Shown: positions 36,732 through 45,021 of the stretch, in pieces
How positions within the stretch are numbered: position 1 is the stretch's first letter
Layout of the letters: every line of letters begins with the position of its first letter
Translations under genes and position numbers: made by a program
Notes under the pieces: generated by a model
The model's input: only the letters and a program-made list of their open reading frames with translations
Told to the model about the DNA's origin: nothing
The model's database searches: none
Assembly (NCBI GenBank): GCA_025056355.1
Contig: JANWWI010000010.1
Span: 1-59,074 of the forward strand
Source: Casimicrobiaceae bacterium
GTDB lineage: Bacteria > Pseudomonadota > Gammaproteobacteria > Burkholderiales > Casimicrobiaceae
Length of the DNA: 59,074 bases
Direction of reading: 5' to 3'

Positions 36732-37142
36732 TTAGCGCGTGATGAGGCGATCGTGAATCGCCATCCCGACCAGCATCGTAATGACGAACACGATCACCGG
36801 AATCGAACCTGTCGCCGCCACCGTGATCGCGGGACCAGGGCAGAGCCCAGCAATCCCCCAGCCCGCGCCGAAGAGGATGCCGCCCAGGATGAGCCGCCCA
36901 TCGATCGTGGTGTTGTTGGGCAATTGCATCGGCTCGCCGGTCAAGGAGCGTTCCCGCTTTTTCGCAAGCGTGAAGCCGACCACACCGACTGCAATGGCTC
37001 CTGCCATCACCAGCGCAAGCGACGGATCCCAGTTGCCGAAAAGATCCAGAAAACCCTTGACCTTCATCGGATTGGTCATGCCGGCTGCAATGAGACCAAT
37101 GCCGAAGATGAGGCCCGCAACGAGAGAGACGACGAATGCCAT
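36732..37142 (-). CDS. YeeE/YedE half-transporter, second subunit (PmpB type)
   Basis: This 136-aa integral membrane protein has about four hydrophobic segments. The motif GWGIAGLCPGPA carries the conserved cysteine of the YeeE/YedE family, whose members import thiosulfate or related sulfur compounds. It corresponds to one half of the full-length transporter, with the partner half directly upstream (4-bp gap). Split pairs of this kind are known as PmpA/PmpB. It is the last gene of the arsR-led operon. Confidence 0.87.
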   Translation of the reverse strand: MAFVVSLVAGLIFGIGLIAAGMTNPMKVKGFLDLFGNWDPSLALVMAGAIAVGVVGFTLAKKRERSLTGEPMQLPNNTTIDGRLILGGILFGAGWGIAGLCPGPAITVAATGSIPVIVFVITMLVGMAIHDRLITR

Positions 37143-37146
37143 GGAA

Positions 37147-37587
37147 TCAACCTCCAATCGAAAGGATGTGACGCAACACAAACACGGTCACGAATCCCGC
37201 CCCCATAAAGGCGAGCACATTGACCAGCGAGCGCAGGGAAAAGCGCGACAGGCCGCAGACCCCGTGTCCTGAGGTGCAGCCGTTGCCCATGCGCACGCCG
37301 ATACCCACGAGCAACCCGGCGAGGATCACAAGCGGCAGCCCCACATCGGTGGCCGTCGGCGGCATGTCGGCAAAAGCCTTCCAGAGCCAGGGGGCCACGA
37401 TCAGCCCGAGCACGAAGCCCCAGCGGATGCGATCGCCAGCGGTGGCGCCCTGAAGCAGTCCGCCCAAGATCCCGGCAATACCCGCAATTCGCCCGACACC
37501 GAGCGCGTAGATGACCGCCGAAAGGCCGATCAAAACACCCCCAACGAGGGCGGCGATAGGCGTAAACGATCCCCAATCAATGCTCAT
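37147..37587 (-). CDS. YeeE/YedE half-transporter, first subunit (PmpA type)
   Basis: This 146-aa membrane protein has about four to five hydrophobic segments and the motif MGNGCTSGHGVCG, which holds the conserved cysteine in the sulfur path of YeeE-type (TsuA) thiosulfate transporters. It is one half of the transporter. The start at 37587 lies 11 bp inside the end of arsR, so the two are translationally coupled. Confidence 0.88.
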   Translation of the reverse strand: MSIDWGSFTPIAALVGGVLIGLSAVIYALGVGRIAGIAGILGGLLQGATAGDRIRWGFVLGLIVAPWLWKAFADMPPTATDVGLPLVILAGLLVGIGVRMGNGCTSGHGVCGLSRFSLRSLVNVLAFMGAGFVTVFVLRHILSIGG

Positions 37588-37978
37588 TGCGTTTTCCTCC
37601 AACGGTTGGTTGAGACGAACTTGAGCGTGACATGGAGCCCGCCTCCACATCACAGAAAAGTCCATGCAAGGTGCGCAAGAGAACGTAGACGGCCGGATCG
37701 GCAATGCGGTAGTAGATGAACTTGCCGTCGCGGCGCGTGGCCACGAGACCGCTTTCGCGCAACACCGTGAGCTGCTGGGACAGCGACGGCTGCCCGATGC
37801 CGGTGGCCGCTTCGATGGCGCTCACGCAGGCCTCCGCCTCGCTTAGCACACACAGGATCAGCAGCCGGTCGGGGTTAGAAAGCTGCTTGAGCAGCCCCGC
37901 TGCCTGCGCGCATCGGCCTTTGAGTGCCTGGGCCGCTGCCGTTGGCGATGGCCCGACCTCAATTTCCGTGTCGATCAT
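37577..37978 (-). CDS. ArsR-family repressor, BigR/SqrR-like sulfide sensor
   Basis: This 133-aa winged-helix regulator has the recognition region GQPSLSQQLTVLRESGLVATRRDGKFIYYRI (residues 62-92). Cys43 (ILCVL) and Cys109 (GLFCDVE) match, within one residue, the Cys42/Cys108 pair with which BigR senses sulfide and persulfide. The arsenic-type CxC motif of ArsR is absent. AAGGAG lies 8 bp before the ATG at 37978. It leads an operon with two YeeE/YedE halves and is divergent from a persulfide dioxygenase, as in bigR/pigS loci. It probably represses both arms until persulfides form. Confidence 0.87.
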   Translation of the reverse strand: MIDTEIEVGPSPTAAAQALKGRCAQAAGLLKQLSNPDRLLILCVLSEAEACVSAIEAATGIGQPSLSQQLTVLRESGLVATRRDGKFIYYRIADPAVYVLLRTLHGLFCDVEAGSMSRSSSSQPTVGGKRNEH

Positions 37979-38083
37979 GTTGCTTCGCTCCTTTCTCGCT
38001 GCCCTTGCCCCACCGACCCTCCGGTCCGTCTTGCCGAACCGTCGTCGTCGCTTGCGCGAGATCAGCCCTTGAAACTTCTGGAC

Positions 38084-38129
38084 TTGGAACAATTTCGGTA
38101 ATTATATAATATTTTCTTGTAGATCAACA
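38084..38129. promoter_or_regulatory. Divergent promoter region with palindromic -10 (arsR / persulfide dioxygenase)
   Basis: A 10-bp perfect palindrome ATTATATAAT at 38101-38110 contains TATAAT on both strands (38105-38110 plus, 38106-38101 minus). On the plus strand TTGGAA lies at 38084-38089 (15-bp spacer). On the minus strand TTGATC is read from 38127 to 38122 (15-bp spacer). The stretch is the most AT-rich in the neighbourhood and is a likely RNA polymerase and ArsR site. Confidence 0.6.
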
Positions 38130-38154
38130 GCCCGGAAACAACTCGGAGTGAGCC

Positions 38155-39018
38155 ATGACGATCGACCCGAACATCCAGTCCTTCTTCGATCCGGAAACCT
38201 ACACGGTCACCCATGTGGTGTCTTGCCCGGTCACGCGCAAGGCGGCCATCATCGACAGCGTGCTCGACTACGACCCCAAGTCGGGCCGTACCTCGACCGC
38301 TTCGGCGCAGAAAGTGCTCGACTACGTGCAGGCGCACGGACTCTCGGTGGAATGGCATCTTGAGACCCATGCGCATGCCGATCATCTCTCGGCGGCGCCC
38401 TGGCTCAAGGAGCGCCTGGGCGGCCGTATCGGGATCGGCGAGCACATCAAGACGGTGCAGAAGACCTTTGCCGGGATCTTCAACGCCAAGGACATCAATG
38501 CCGACGGTCGACAGTTCGACCATCTTTTCAAGGATGGTGAAACCTTCCGGGTCGGCGAGCTCGAGTTTCGCGTCATGCACACCCCGGGCCACACCCCCGC
38601 GTGCCTGGCCTACCTGGTGGGCGACAACGCCTTCGTCGGCGACACGCTGTTCATGCCCGACTACGGCACCGCGCGCTGCGACTTTCCGGGCGGGGATGCC
38701 GCCACGCTCTACCGCTCGATCCGCAAACTCCTGTCGCTGCCGGAGCACACCAAGCTCTACATGTGCCACGACTACCTGCCCGGCGGACGCGAGCCGAAAT
38801 GGGTCAGCACAGTCGGCGAACAGCGCCGCTCGAACATCCATGTGCACGACGGCGTGACCGAAGAGGAGTTCGTGGCCATGCGGACCGCGCGCGACAAGAC
38901 GCTCGCGATGCCGGTGCTGATGTTGCCTTCGGTGCAAGTGAACGCGCGCGCGGGGCACTTCCCGCCGCCTGAAGACAATGGTGTGTCCTATCTCAAGATT
39001 CCTTTGAACGTGCTGTGA
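38155..39018 (+). CDS. Persulfide dioxygenase-like MBL-fold protein (ETHE1/Blh type)
   Basis: This 287-aa metallo-beta-lactamase-fold protein has THAHADH (71-77), HTPGHTPAC with H146 (142-150), D163 in VGDTLF and CHDY (204-207). The mononuclear iron of ETHE1-type persulfide dioxygenases uses two His and one Asp from such motifs. These enzymes oxidise glutathione persulfide to sulfite. The sequence RCDFPGGDAATLYRSI is also typical of this group. GGAG stands 7 bp before the ATG. Divergent from the ArsR sensor, it is the first gene of a coupled operon with DUF442 and SulP genes. Confidence 0.88.
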   Translation: MTIDPNIQSFFDPETYTVTHVVSCPVTRKAAIIDSVLDYDPKSGRTSTASAQKVLDYVQAHGLSVEWHLETHAHADHLSAAPWLKERLGGRIGIGEHIKTVQKTFAGIFNAKDINADGRQFDHLFKDGETFRVGELEFRVMHTPGHTPACLAYLVGDNAFVGDTLFMPDYGTARCDFPGGDAATLYRSIRKLLSLPEHTKLYMCHDYLPGGREPKWVSTVGEQRRSNIHVHDGVTEEEFVAMRTARDKTLAMPVLMLPSVQVNARAGHFPPPEDNGVSYLKIPLNVL

Positions 39019-39437
39019 TTCCGACGCAAATCATCGATCCGGCCGGCGACCGGCTCGTGATTGCGGGGCAGATTCGCCCTGAGCACGTGGCCGAGATCGC
39101 TCAGGCCGGCTTCAAGACCATCATCAACAACCGACCCGACGGTGAAGAGGGAGCGGTGCCGGCGGCTGAAATCGAGGCCGAGGCCAAGCGGCACGGGTTG
39201 ACCTTTATCAGCCAGCCGGTGCTTTTTTCCAAACTCACCGCCGAAGACGGCGCGGTGTTTGCACGCTGGCTTGAGACGGCGCCGAAGCCGATCTTTGCCT
39301 ACTGCCGCACGGGCCGCCGCTGCGCGGCGCTTTGGGCGCTCGCCCGCGCGCCCGAGCGTGGCACCGAAGCGGTGCTTCGCGCCGCGCGTGAGGCCGGCTG
39401 CGATCTCGAAGAGCTACGGCCACGTCTGCCGGCATGA
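39015..39437 (+). CDS. DUF442/TIGR01244 family phosphatase-like sulfur protein
   Basis: This 140-aa protein starts with GTG inside the previous stop (GTGA). It has the DUF442 pattern ending in the loop FAYCRTGRRCAALWAL, a protein-tyrosine-phosphatase-like cysteine loop. DUF442 domains are often fused to, or encoded next to, persulfide dioxygenases, and they are thought to handle persulfide sulfur like a rhodanese. Activity has to be inferred from this context. Its stop overlaps sulP (ATGA). Confidence 0.85.
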   Translation: MIPTQIIDPAGDRLVIAGQIRPEHVAEIAQAGFKTIINNRPDGEEGAVPAAEIEAEAKRHGLTFISQPVLFSKLTAEDGAVFARWLETAPKPIFAYCRTGRRCAALWALARAPERGTEAVLRAAREAGCDLEELRPRLPA

Positions 39438-41200
39438 GCGCTCAACCCGCCACACGGCAGGCTGGCCTCACGGCCTATCTGCGCACGGCGCTCGCCGACG
39501 ACCTGGTGGCTGCCGCCATCGTGGTGGTGCTGCTCGTGCCGCAGAGCATGGCCTATGCGCTGCTGGCTGGTTTACCGCCGACGGCCGGAGTGCTTGCAAG
39601 CCTCGCGCCGGTGGTGGTCTATGCGGTCTTGGGTTCCTCCAGCACGCTTGCGGTGGGGCCGGTGGCGGTGCTTGCGATGATGACTGCGCAGGCGATCGTG
39701 CCGGTCGCTTCGGCGCACGGGGTGAGCGTCGAGCTGGCCGCCGTGGTGCTGGCCATCGAGGTAGGGGCGCTGCTTGCCGTAGCGGCCCTACTGCGGCTCG
39801 AGGTGCTGGCGGCGCTGCTTGCCGCGCCGGTGCTGCACGGTTTTATCGCCGGTGCGGCGCTCGTGATCGCGCTGGGTCAACTGCCGGCGCTGCTTGGACT
39901 GCCCGTGCGAGGCAACACGCTCTTTGAGCTCGTGCCGTCGGCCATGGCCGCCCCGACCCTCGCCCCGCATCCGGCAACGGCCATGGTCGGGGTGGCGGCA
40001 CTCGCCGCGCTGTGGCTGCTTCGCAAGTACGCCGCGCGCGGCCTCGAAGCGCTGGGCCTGCCGCGGCGCAAGGCCAGCCTGCTTGCCCGCGCCTCGCCGC
40101 TGCTCGTGATCGTTGCGGCCATCCTTTGGGTGCTGGCCGCGCCCCACGCAAGCCAGGGCGTCGCACTGGCGGGCCGTGTCTCGCTCGGCAGTGCCTGGCC
40201 ACCGCCTCTGCCGTGGCAGGCCGATTGGGCGGTGTGGCAAGCGCTCATGCCCGCGGCCGCATTGATCGCGCTCGTCGGTTATGTCGAAAGCCTCGCGGTG
40301 GCCGAGTCGCTCGGGCTAAAGCGCGGCGAGCGGGTCTCACCGCGGCGCGAACTGATTGGCCTTTCGGGGGCAAACGTCGCCGCGGGCCTGACCGGCGGCT
40401 TTCCGGTCACAGGCGGCTTTGCACGCTCGATCGTCAATTTCGACGCGGGCGCCCGCACCCGCATGGCCGGTGTGTTCACCGCCATCGGCCTGCTCGCGGC
40501 CATTTCGCTCATCGGCCCCTGGCTTGAAAAGCTGCCCAAAGCGGTCCTCGCCGCCACCATCATCATCGCCGTGCTCTCCCTGCTGGAAAGTCATCCGTTC
40601 CGCCAGGCTTGGCACTGGTCGCGCGCGGAGTTCTGGCTCATGCTCCTCGTGGCGGCGCTCACGCTGCTGGTGGGCGTGGAGCCGGCGTTAGCCCTCGGCG
40701 TGGTCGGCTCGATCGCGCTCCTGCTCAAACGCACCGCGCGGCCGCACTGGGCTGAGGTCGGCCGCATGCCCGGAACCGAAACCTTCCGCAACGTGAAGCG
40801 CTTCCCCGAAGCCGAGACCCTCCCGGGCGTGCGTGTGCTTCGCATCGACGAGAGTCTGGTCTTCGTCAACTCGCGCTGGCTTGTGGACACGGTGACTGCG
40901 CAGACGCTCGAATCGGGTGCCACACGCCATGTGGTGCTCATGATGTCTGGCGTCAACGACATCGATCTGTCGGGCCTCGAAGCGCTCGAACAGCTGGCCG
41001 AGACCCTGGCCGCGCGCGGGGTGAGGCTGCATCTGTCCGAACTCAAGGGCCCGTTGCGCGACCGCTTCGAGCGTTTCGGCACCGGCTGGCTCACCGGACG
41101 GATCTTTGCCACGCAGGCGCAAGCGCATGAGGCACTCTCGGCCTCGTCAAGCGCAAGCGAAGCCGGGATCGATTCGGTCTGCTCGCAAACCAACGGCTAG
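39434..41200 (+). CDS. SulP-family anion permease with STAS domain
   Basis: This 588-aa membrane protein has the SulP transport core (about residues 20-420, including LLVPQSMAYALLAGLPP and GGFPVTGGFARS) and a C-terminal STAS domain (about 470-575, VNDIDLSGLEALEQL). SulP proteins carry sulfate, bicarbonate or related anions. As the third gene of the persulfide operon it could export the sulfite or sulfate formed by sulfur oxidation, or import sulfate. The direction is not visible from sequence. Confidence 0.9.
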   Translation: MSAQPATRQAGLTAYLRTALADDLVAAAIVVVLLVPQSMAYALLAGLPPTAGVLASLAPVVVYAVLGSSSTLAVGPVAVLAMMTAQAIVPVASAHGVSVELAAVVLAIEVGALLAVAALLRLEVLAALLAAPVLHGFIAGAALVIALGQLPALLGLPVRGNTLFELVPSAMAAPTLAPHPATAMVGVAALAALWLLRKYAARGLEALGLPRRKASLLARASPLLVIVAAILWVLAAPHASQGVALAGRVSLGSAWPPPLPWQADWAVWQALMPAAALIALVGYVESLAVAESLGLKRGERVSPRRELIGLSGANVAAGLTGGFPVTGGFARSIVNFDAGARTRMAGVFTAIGLLAAISLIGPWLEKLPKAVLAATIIIAVLSLLESHPFRQAWHWSRAEFWLMLLVAALTLLVGVEPALALGVVGSIALLLKRTARPHWAEVGRMPGTETFRNVKRFPEAETLPGVRVLRIDESLVFVNSRWLVDTVTAQTLESGATRHVVLMMSGVNDIDLSGLEALEQLAETLAARGVRLHLSELKGPLRDRFERFGTGWLTGRIFATQAQAHEALSASSSASEAGIDSVCSQTNG

Positions 41201-41214
41201 CAGCTTGCGCCGGT

Positions 41215-41240
41215 GCGGCACGGGGGCCCTCTCGTGCCGC
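41215..41240. terminator. Candidate two-way hairpin between sulP and rtcB
   Basis: A perfect 8-bp GC stem (41215-41222 against 41233-41240) with a 10-nt loop lies in the 83-bp gap between the convergent sulP and rtcB genes. There is no T-tract, so factor-independent termination is doubtful. Confidence 0.35.
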
Positions 41241-41283
41241 CGCCCGGGAGGCATCACACACCGAGCCCCTTGGCCGAGGCCCG

Positions 41284-42507
41284 CTAGCCCTTCACACAAA
41301 GCACCTGCTTGAGCGTGTGCACGATCTCAACAAGGTCGCGCTGGGCGGCCATGACCTGATCGATGTCTTTGTAGGCCGCCGGGATTTCATCGAGCACGCC
41401 GGCGTCTTTTCGGCACTCGACCCCTTCGGTCTGGCGCTTGAGGGCCTCGAGGTCGTAGAGTCGTCGCGCGGCGCCGCGGCTCAGGCGCCGCCCCGCGCCG
41501 TGGCTACAGGAGCAATAGCTCTCCGCGCGGCCGAGCCCGCGCACAATGTAGGAGCGCGCCCCCATCGAACCCGGGATGATGCCGAGTTCACCGGCCCGCG
41601 CCCGCACCGCGCCTTTTCGGGTGATCCACACGTCGCGCCCGAAATGCCGCTCGCGGGCGGCGTAGTTGTGATGACAGTTGACCGCCTCGAGCGTGCGTTC
41701 GATCGCCCGACCGAACGCCTCCTCAAGCGCGCGGTGCACACGCGCAAGCATCCAGTCGCGGTTGAGGGCCGCATAGTCTTGCGCCCACTCGAGCGCCTCG
41801 ACATAGTGCGCAAATTCGCGCGTGCCCTCCTCGAGCCAGGCCAGATCGCGATCGGGTAGATCGAATCCACGCTGCCGCGCGTAGCTACGCGCCATCTCGA
41901 TGGCCGCCTCGCCGATCGTCTTGCCGATGTTGCGCGAGCCCGAATGCAGCATGATCCAGACGGCGCCGTCCTCATCGAGGCAGAGCTCAATGAAGTGGTT
42001 GCCTCCCCCGAGGCTCGCCACCTGCCGCCAGATGCGCGCACGATCCAGGCGACCGAGCCGCTCAAGGATCGCAAGTTTTTCGAAGCGCCGTTCAAGTGCG
42101 CGCAGCCGCCGCGCCAGTTCGGGCCCAAGCCGGCCCTCCTCCCCGGCTTCAGGAACCTCCCGATGAATGGCAAAGCCGACCGGTACGAGCGCTTCGATGC
42201 GGCTTCGCGCACGCGAGAGCGAGCTCGGCAAATCCTCGGCCCGCAAATCGGTACGCACCGCGCACATGCCGCAGCCGATATCCACCCCCACCGCGGCCGG
42301 GATGATCGCGTGGCCGGTGGCAATCACCGTGCCCACCGTGGCACCGATGCCCACATGCACATCCGGCATCACCACAACCGGCCCGGCAAGAATCGGAAGC
42401 GAGGCCACCCGCGCGATTTGCTCGACAGCCTCGGGCTCCACCGGCACGCCCTCCACCCAAGCGCGCACGTTCGGAAGTGTGCGTAGTTTGAGGTCTTGGC
42501 TTTTCAT
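41284..42507 (-). CDS. rtcB: RNA-splicing ligase RtcB
   Basis: This 407-aa ligase joins RNA 2',3'-cyclic phosphate or 3'-phosphate ends to 5'-OH ends using GTP and manganese. Metal and active-site motifs are MPDVHVGIGAT, GVDIGCGMC, GGGNHFIE, CHHNYA and CSCSHGAGRRLSR, whose His takes GMP. The start at 42507 (MKSQDLKLRTLP) gives the compact bacterial RtcB length. No rtcA or RtcR regulator is present. It is divergent from the cytochrome P450 gene, 88 bp apart. Confidence 0.94.
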   Translation of the reverse strand: MKSQDLKLRTLPNVRAWVEGVPVEPEAVEQIARVASLPILAGPVVVMPDVHVGIGATVGTVIATGHAIIPAAVGVDIGCGMCAVRTDLRAEDLPSSLSRARSRIEALVPVGFAIHREVPEAGEEGRLGPELARRLRALERRFEKLAILERLGRLDRARIWRQVASLGGGNHFIELCLDEDGAVWIMLHSGSRNIGKTIGEAAIEMARSYARQRGFDLPDRDLAWLEEGTREFAHYVEALEWAQDYAALNRDWMLARVHRALEEAFGRAIERTLEAVNCHHNYAARERHFGRDVWITRKGAVRARAGELGIIPGSMGARSYIVRGLGRAESYCSCSHGAGRRLSRGAARRLYDLEALKRQTEGVECRKDAGVLDEIPAAYKDIDQVMAAQRDLVEIVHTLKQVLCVKG

Positions 42508-42595
42508 GTCGCGAAAGCTTAGCGCGTGTACGATCACCGGTTCAAAGCGGACGCTGCCGCCGTTTCCTGAACGCTCGCACGTGTGGGTGCAACCG

Positions 42596-43840
42596 ATGGC
42601 TTCCCCTCGCCCCGCCTGGCTCGATGGCTTTGATCTGCGCGCCCTGCCGCCGGATTTCGTGGCCAACCCCTACCCCTACTACCACGCGCTGCGTGAGCAT
42701 GATCCGCTGCGTCGCATGCCCGATGGCAGCGTGCTTCTAACCCGCTATGAGGATTGTGTTGCCGTCTACAAGGATCCGCTGAGCTACTCCTCCGACAAGC
42801 ACGCGGAGTTTTTTCCGAAGTTCGGGCCAAGCCCGCTCTACGAGCATCACACCACAAGCCTGGTCTTCAACGATCCGCCGCTTCATACGCGCGTGCGCCG
42901 CCTCATCATCGGTGCGCTCACGCCGCGTGCGGTGGAGGCGATGACCCCCGGGCTTGAGCAGCTGGTGCAAACACTGCTCGACCGCCTCGAGGACAAGGCA
43001 CGCACCGGCCAACCCATCGATCTGATCGAAGACTATGCCGCCGCCATCCCGGTGGAGATCATCGGCAACCTGCTTGCTGTGCCGCGCGAGGAGCGCGGGC
43101 CGTTACGGGCGTGGTCACTGGCGATTCTCGGAGCGCTCGAGCCGGCCCCCACCGCCGAACAACTCGAACGCGGCAACCGGGCTGTGACCGACTTTCTCGC
43201 CTACCTTCGCACGCTCGTCGCACGCCGACGCGCAGCACCTGGCGATCCCGCAACCGATGTGCTCACACGGCTGATTGTGGGCGAAGGCGAAGAGCGTCTC
43301 ACCGAAACCGAGCTTCTCCACAACTGCATCTTTCTGCTCAACGCCGGGCATGAAACGACCACCAACCTCATCGGCAATGCGCTTGCGCTTTTTTGCGAGT
43401 ACCGCTTCGCGCGTGAAGCGCTGCGCGCAACGCCCTCGCTGATCGGTCACGCGGTCGAAGAGTGCCTGCGTTATGAGTCGAGTAACCAGCTCGGCAACCG
43501 CATCACCACGCGCGAGGTCACGCTTGGAGGCGTCACACTGCCCGCGCAGACCCGCATCACCCTGGTCATCGGGGCAGCCAACCGAGATCCGGCCCAGTTT
43601 CCCGATCCCGACCGCTTCGACATCCAGCGCGAACCGAACCGTCACTTGGCCTTTGCCACGGGGCCGCACCTGTGTGCCGGCCACGCGCTGGCCCGTCTGG
43701 AGGGGCGTATCGCCATCGGGCGCTTTCTTGAACGCTTTCCGCGCTACGAGATTGACCTGGCAGCCGCCGAGCGCAGCCGCCGCGTACGCTTTCGCGGCTG
43801 GGTAAGACTGCCCGCGAAGCTCCATGCCAGTGCGGCATGA
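42596..43840 (+). CDS. Cytochrome P450
   Basis: This 414-aa soluble bacterial P450 has no N-terminal membrane anchor. The oxygen-binding I-helix motif is LLNAGHETTTN, the K-helix ExxR is EECLR, and the heme loop is FATGPHLCAG with the axial thiolate C360. Such enzymes hydroxylate substrates with electrons from a ferredoxin and its reductase; neither is encoded next to it. The substrate is unknown. It heads a four-gene operon in which every junction is an ATGA overlap. The start at 42596 was chosen from family length. Confidence 0.93.
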   Translation: MASPRPAWLDGFDLRALPPDFVANPYPYYHALREHDPLRRMPDGSVLLTRYEDCVAVYKDPLSYSSDKHAEFFPKFGPSPLYEHHTTSLVFNDPPLHTRVRRLIIGALTPRAVEAMTPGLEQLVQTLLDRLEDKARTGQPIDLIEDYAAAIPVEIIGNLLAVPREERGPLRAWSLAILGALEPAPTAEQLERGNRAVTDFLAYLRTLVARRRAAPGDPATDVLTRLIVGEGEERLTETELLHNCIFLLNAGHETTTNLIGNALALFCEYRFAREALRATPSLIGHAVEECLRYESSNQLGNRITTREVTLGGVTLPAQTRITLVIGAANRDPAQFPDPDRFDIQREPNRHLAFATGPHLCAGHALARLEGRIAIGRFLERFPRYEIDLAAAERSRRVRFRGWVRLPAKLHASAA

Positions 43841-45021
43841 GTGCGGCCGTGACGTTGAGTGTGCTCAGCTCGCTCGCCGGTATCGATCCCGCGGCCTGGG
43901 ATCGCCTGCTTGCTGAAACGCCTGGGCCTGCAGACGGCGGCGGCCGGGTCTTTCTGCGCCACGCCTATTTGTACGCCCTTGAAACAAGCGGATGCGTTGG
44001 CGGCCGCACCGGCTGGCAGCCTTGCTACCTCATCGCGCAGGACGGCGGGCGTCTGGTTGGTGCGGTGCCGCTCTACCTCAAAGCTCACTCCTATGGTGAA
44101 TTCGTCTTCGATTGGGCTTGGGCCGATGCCCATCGGCGTGCAGGACTGGCTTACTACCCCAAGCTTGTGGCTGCAGTGCCATTTACGCCCTGCCCAGGCC
44201 CGCGCGTGCTTGCGGCCTGCGAAACGGTTGCCGAGGCGCTGATCGCGGAAGCGCTCGCGCTTGTCCAGAGAAACCGTCTCTCCTCGCTGCATGTGCTCTT
44301 TCCCGACGCTCCGGAAGCCGAGCGCTGGGCCCGACAGGGTCTGCTGCTTCGCCGCGGCGTGCAGTTTCACTGGCACAACCGCCGCGAGCCTGCGCCCTGG
44401 CGCGACTTCGAGGAGATGCTTGCCGCGATGAGCCACGACAAGCGCAAAAAGATCCGGCAAGACCGCCGCTACGTGATCGAAGCGGGCGTCAGCGCATGGC
44501 GCATGCTCGATGGCGCCACCGCGAGCCACGCCGATTGGGCCTTTTTCACGCGCTGCTACGAGCGCACCTACGCCACCCATTTTTCGACGCCGTATCTCAA
44601 CCTCGACTTTTTCCTCGCGCTGGCTCGGGCGATGCCCGAGGCGCTTCGCCTTTGGATCGGAGAGCGTGCCGGCGAGCCGGTGTGCGCCTCCCTTTGCGTG
44701 CAAAGCGGCCGGGTGCTCCACGGCCGCTACTGGGGCACGCTCGAGGCGGTGCGCTCGCTTCATTTCGAAGCCTGCTACTACCGCCCGATCGAATGGGCCA
44801 TCGCCGAGGGCCTCACACGCTTCGAAGGCGGCGCTCAGGGCGTGCACAAACTCGCACGCGGGCTATTGCCGGTGGCCACGCATTCAGCGCACTGGATCGC
44901 CGAGCCGCGTTTTCGTGACGCGATCGAGGAGTTCTGCGCACGCGAGCGCATCGGGGTCGCTCACACGCTGGATGAATTGGCCGAATCCGCGCCGTTCAAA
45001 ACCGCGCCAACGGTCGCATGA
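43837..45021 (+). CDS. PF04339 (FemAB/GNAT-like) acyltransferase family protein
   Basis: This 394-aa soluble protein belongs to the PF04339 family, often labelled GNAT or peptidoglycan biosynthesis protein. Conserved stretches are FDWAWADAHRRAGLAYYPKL, MSHDKRKKIRQDRR, TYATHFSTPYLNLDFF, LHGRYWGTLE and FEGGAQGVHKLARG. The fold is a doubled GNAT as in FemX-type aminoacyl transferases. The natural reaction is not known. ATGA overlaps on both sides place it firmly in the P450 operon. Confidence 0.82.
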   Translation: MSAAVTLSVLSSLAGIDPAAWDRLLAETPGPADGGGRVFLRHAYLYALETSGCVGGRTGWQPCYLIAQDGGRLVGAVPLYLKAHSYGEFVFDWAWADAHRRAGLAYYPKLVAAVPFTPCPGPRVLAACETVAEALIAEALALVQRNRLSSLHVLFPDAPEAERWARQGLLLRRGVQFHWHNRREPAPWRDFEEMLAAMSHDKRKKIRQDRRYVIEAGVSAWRMLDGATASHADWAFFTRCYERTYATHFSTPYLNLDFFLALARAMPEALRLWIGERAGEPVCASLCVQSGRVLHGRYWGTLEAVRSLHFEACYYRPIEWAIAEGLTRFEGGAQGVHKLARGLLPVATHSAHWIAEPRFRDAIEEFCARERIGVAHTLDELAESAPFKTAPTVA

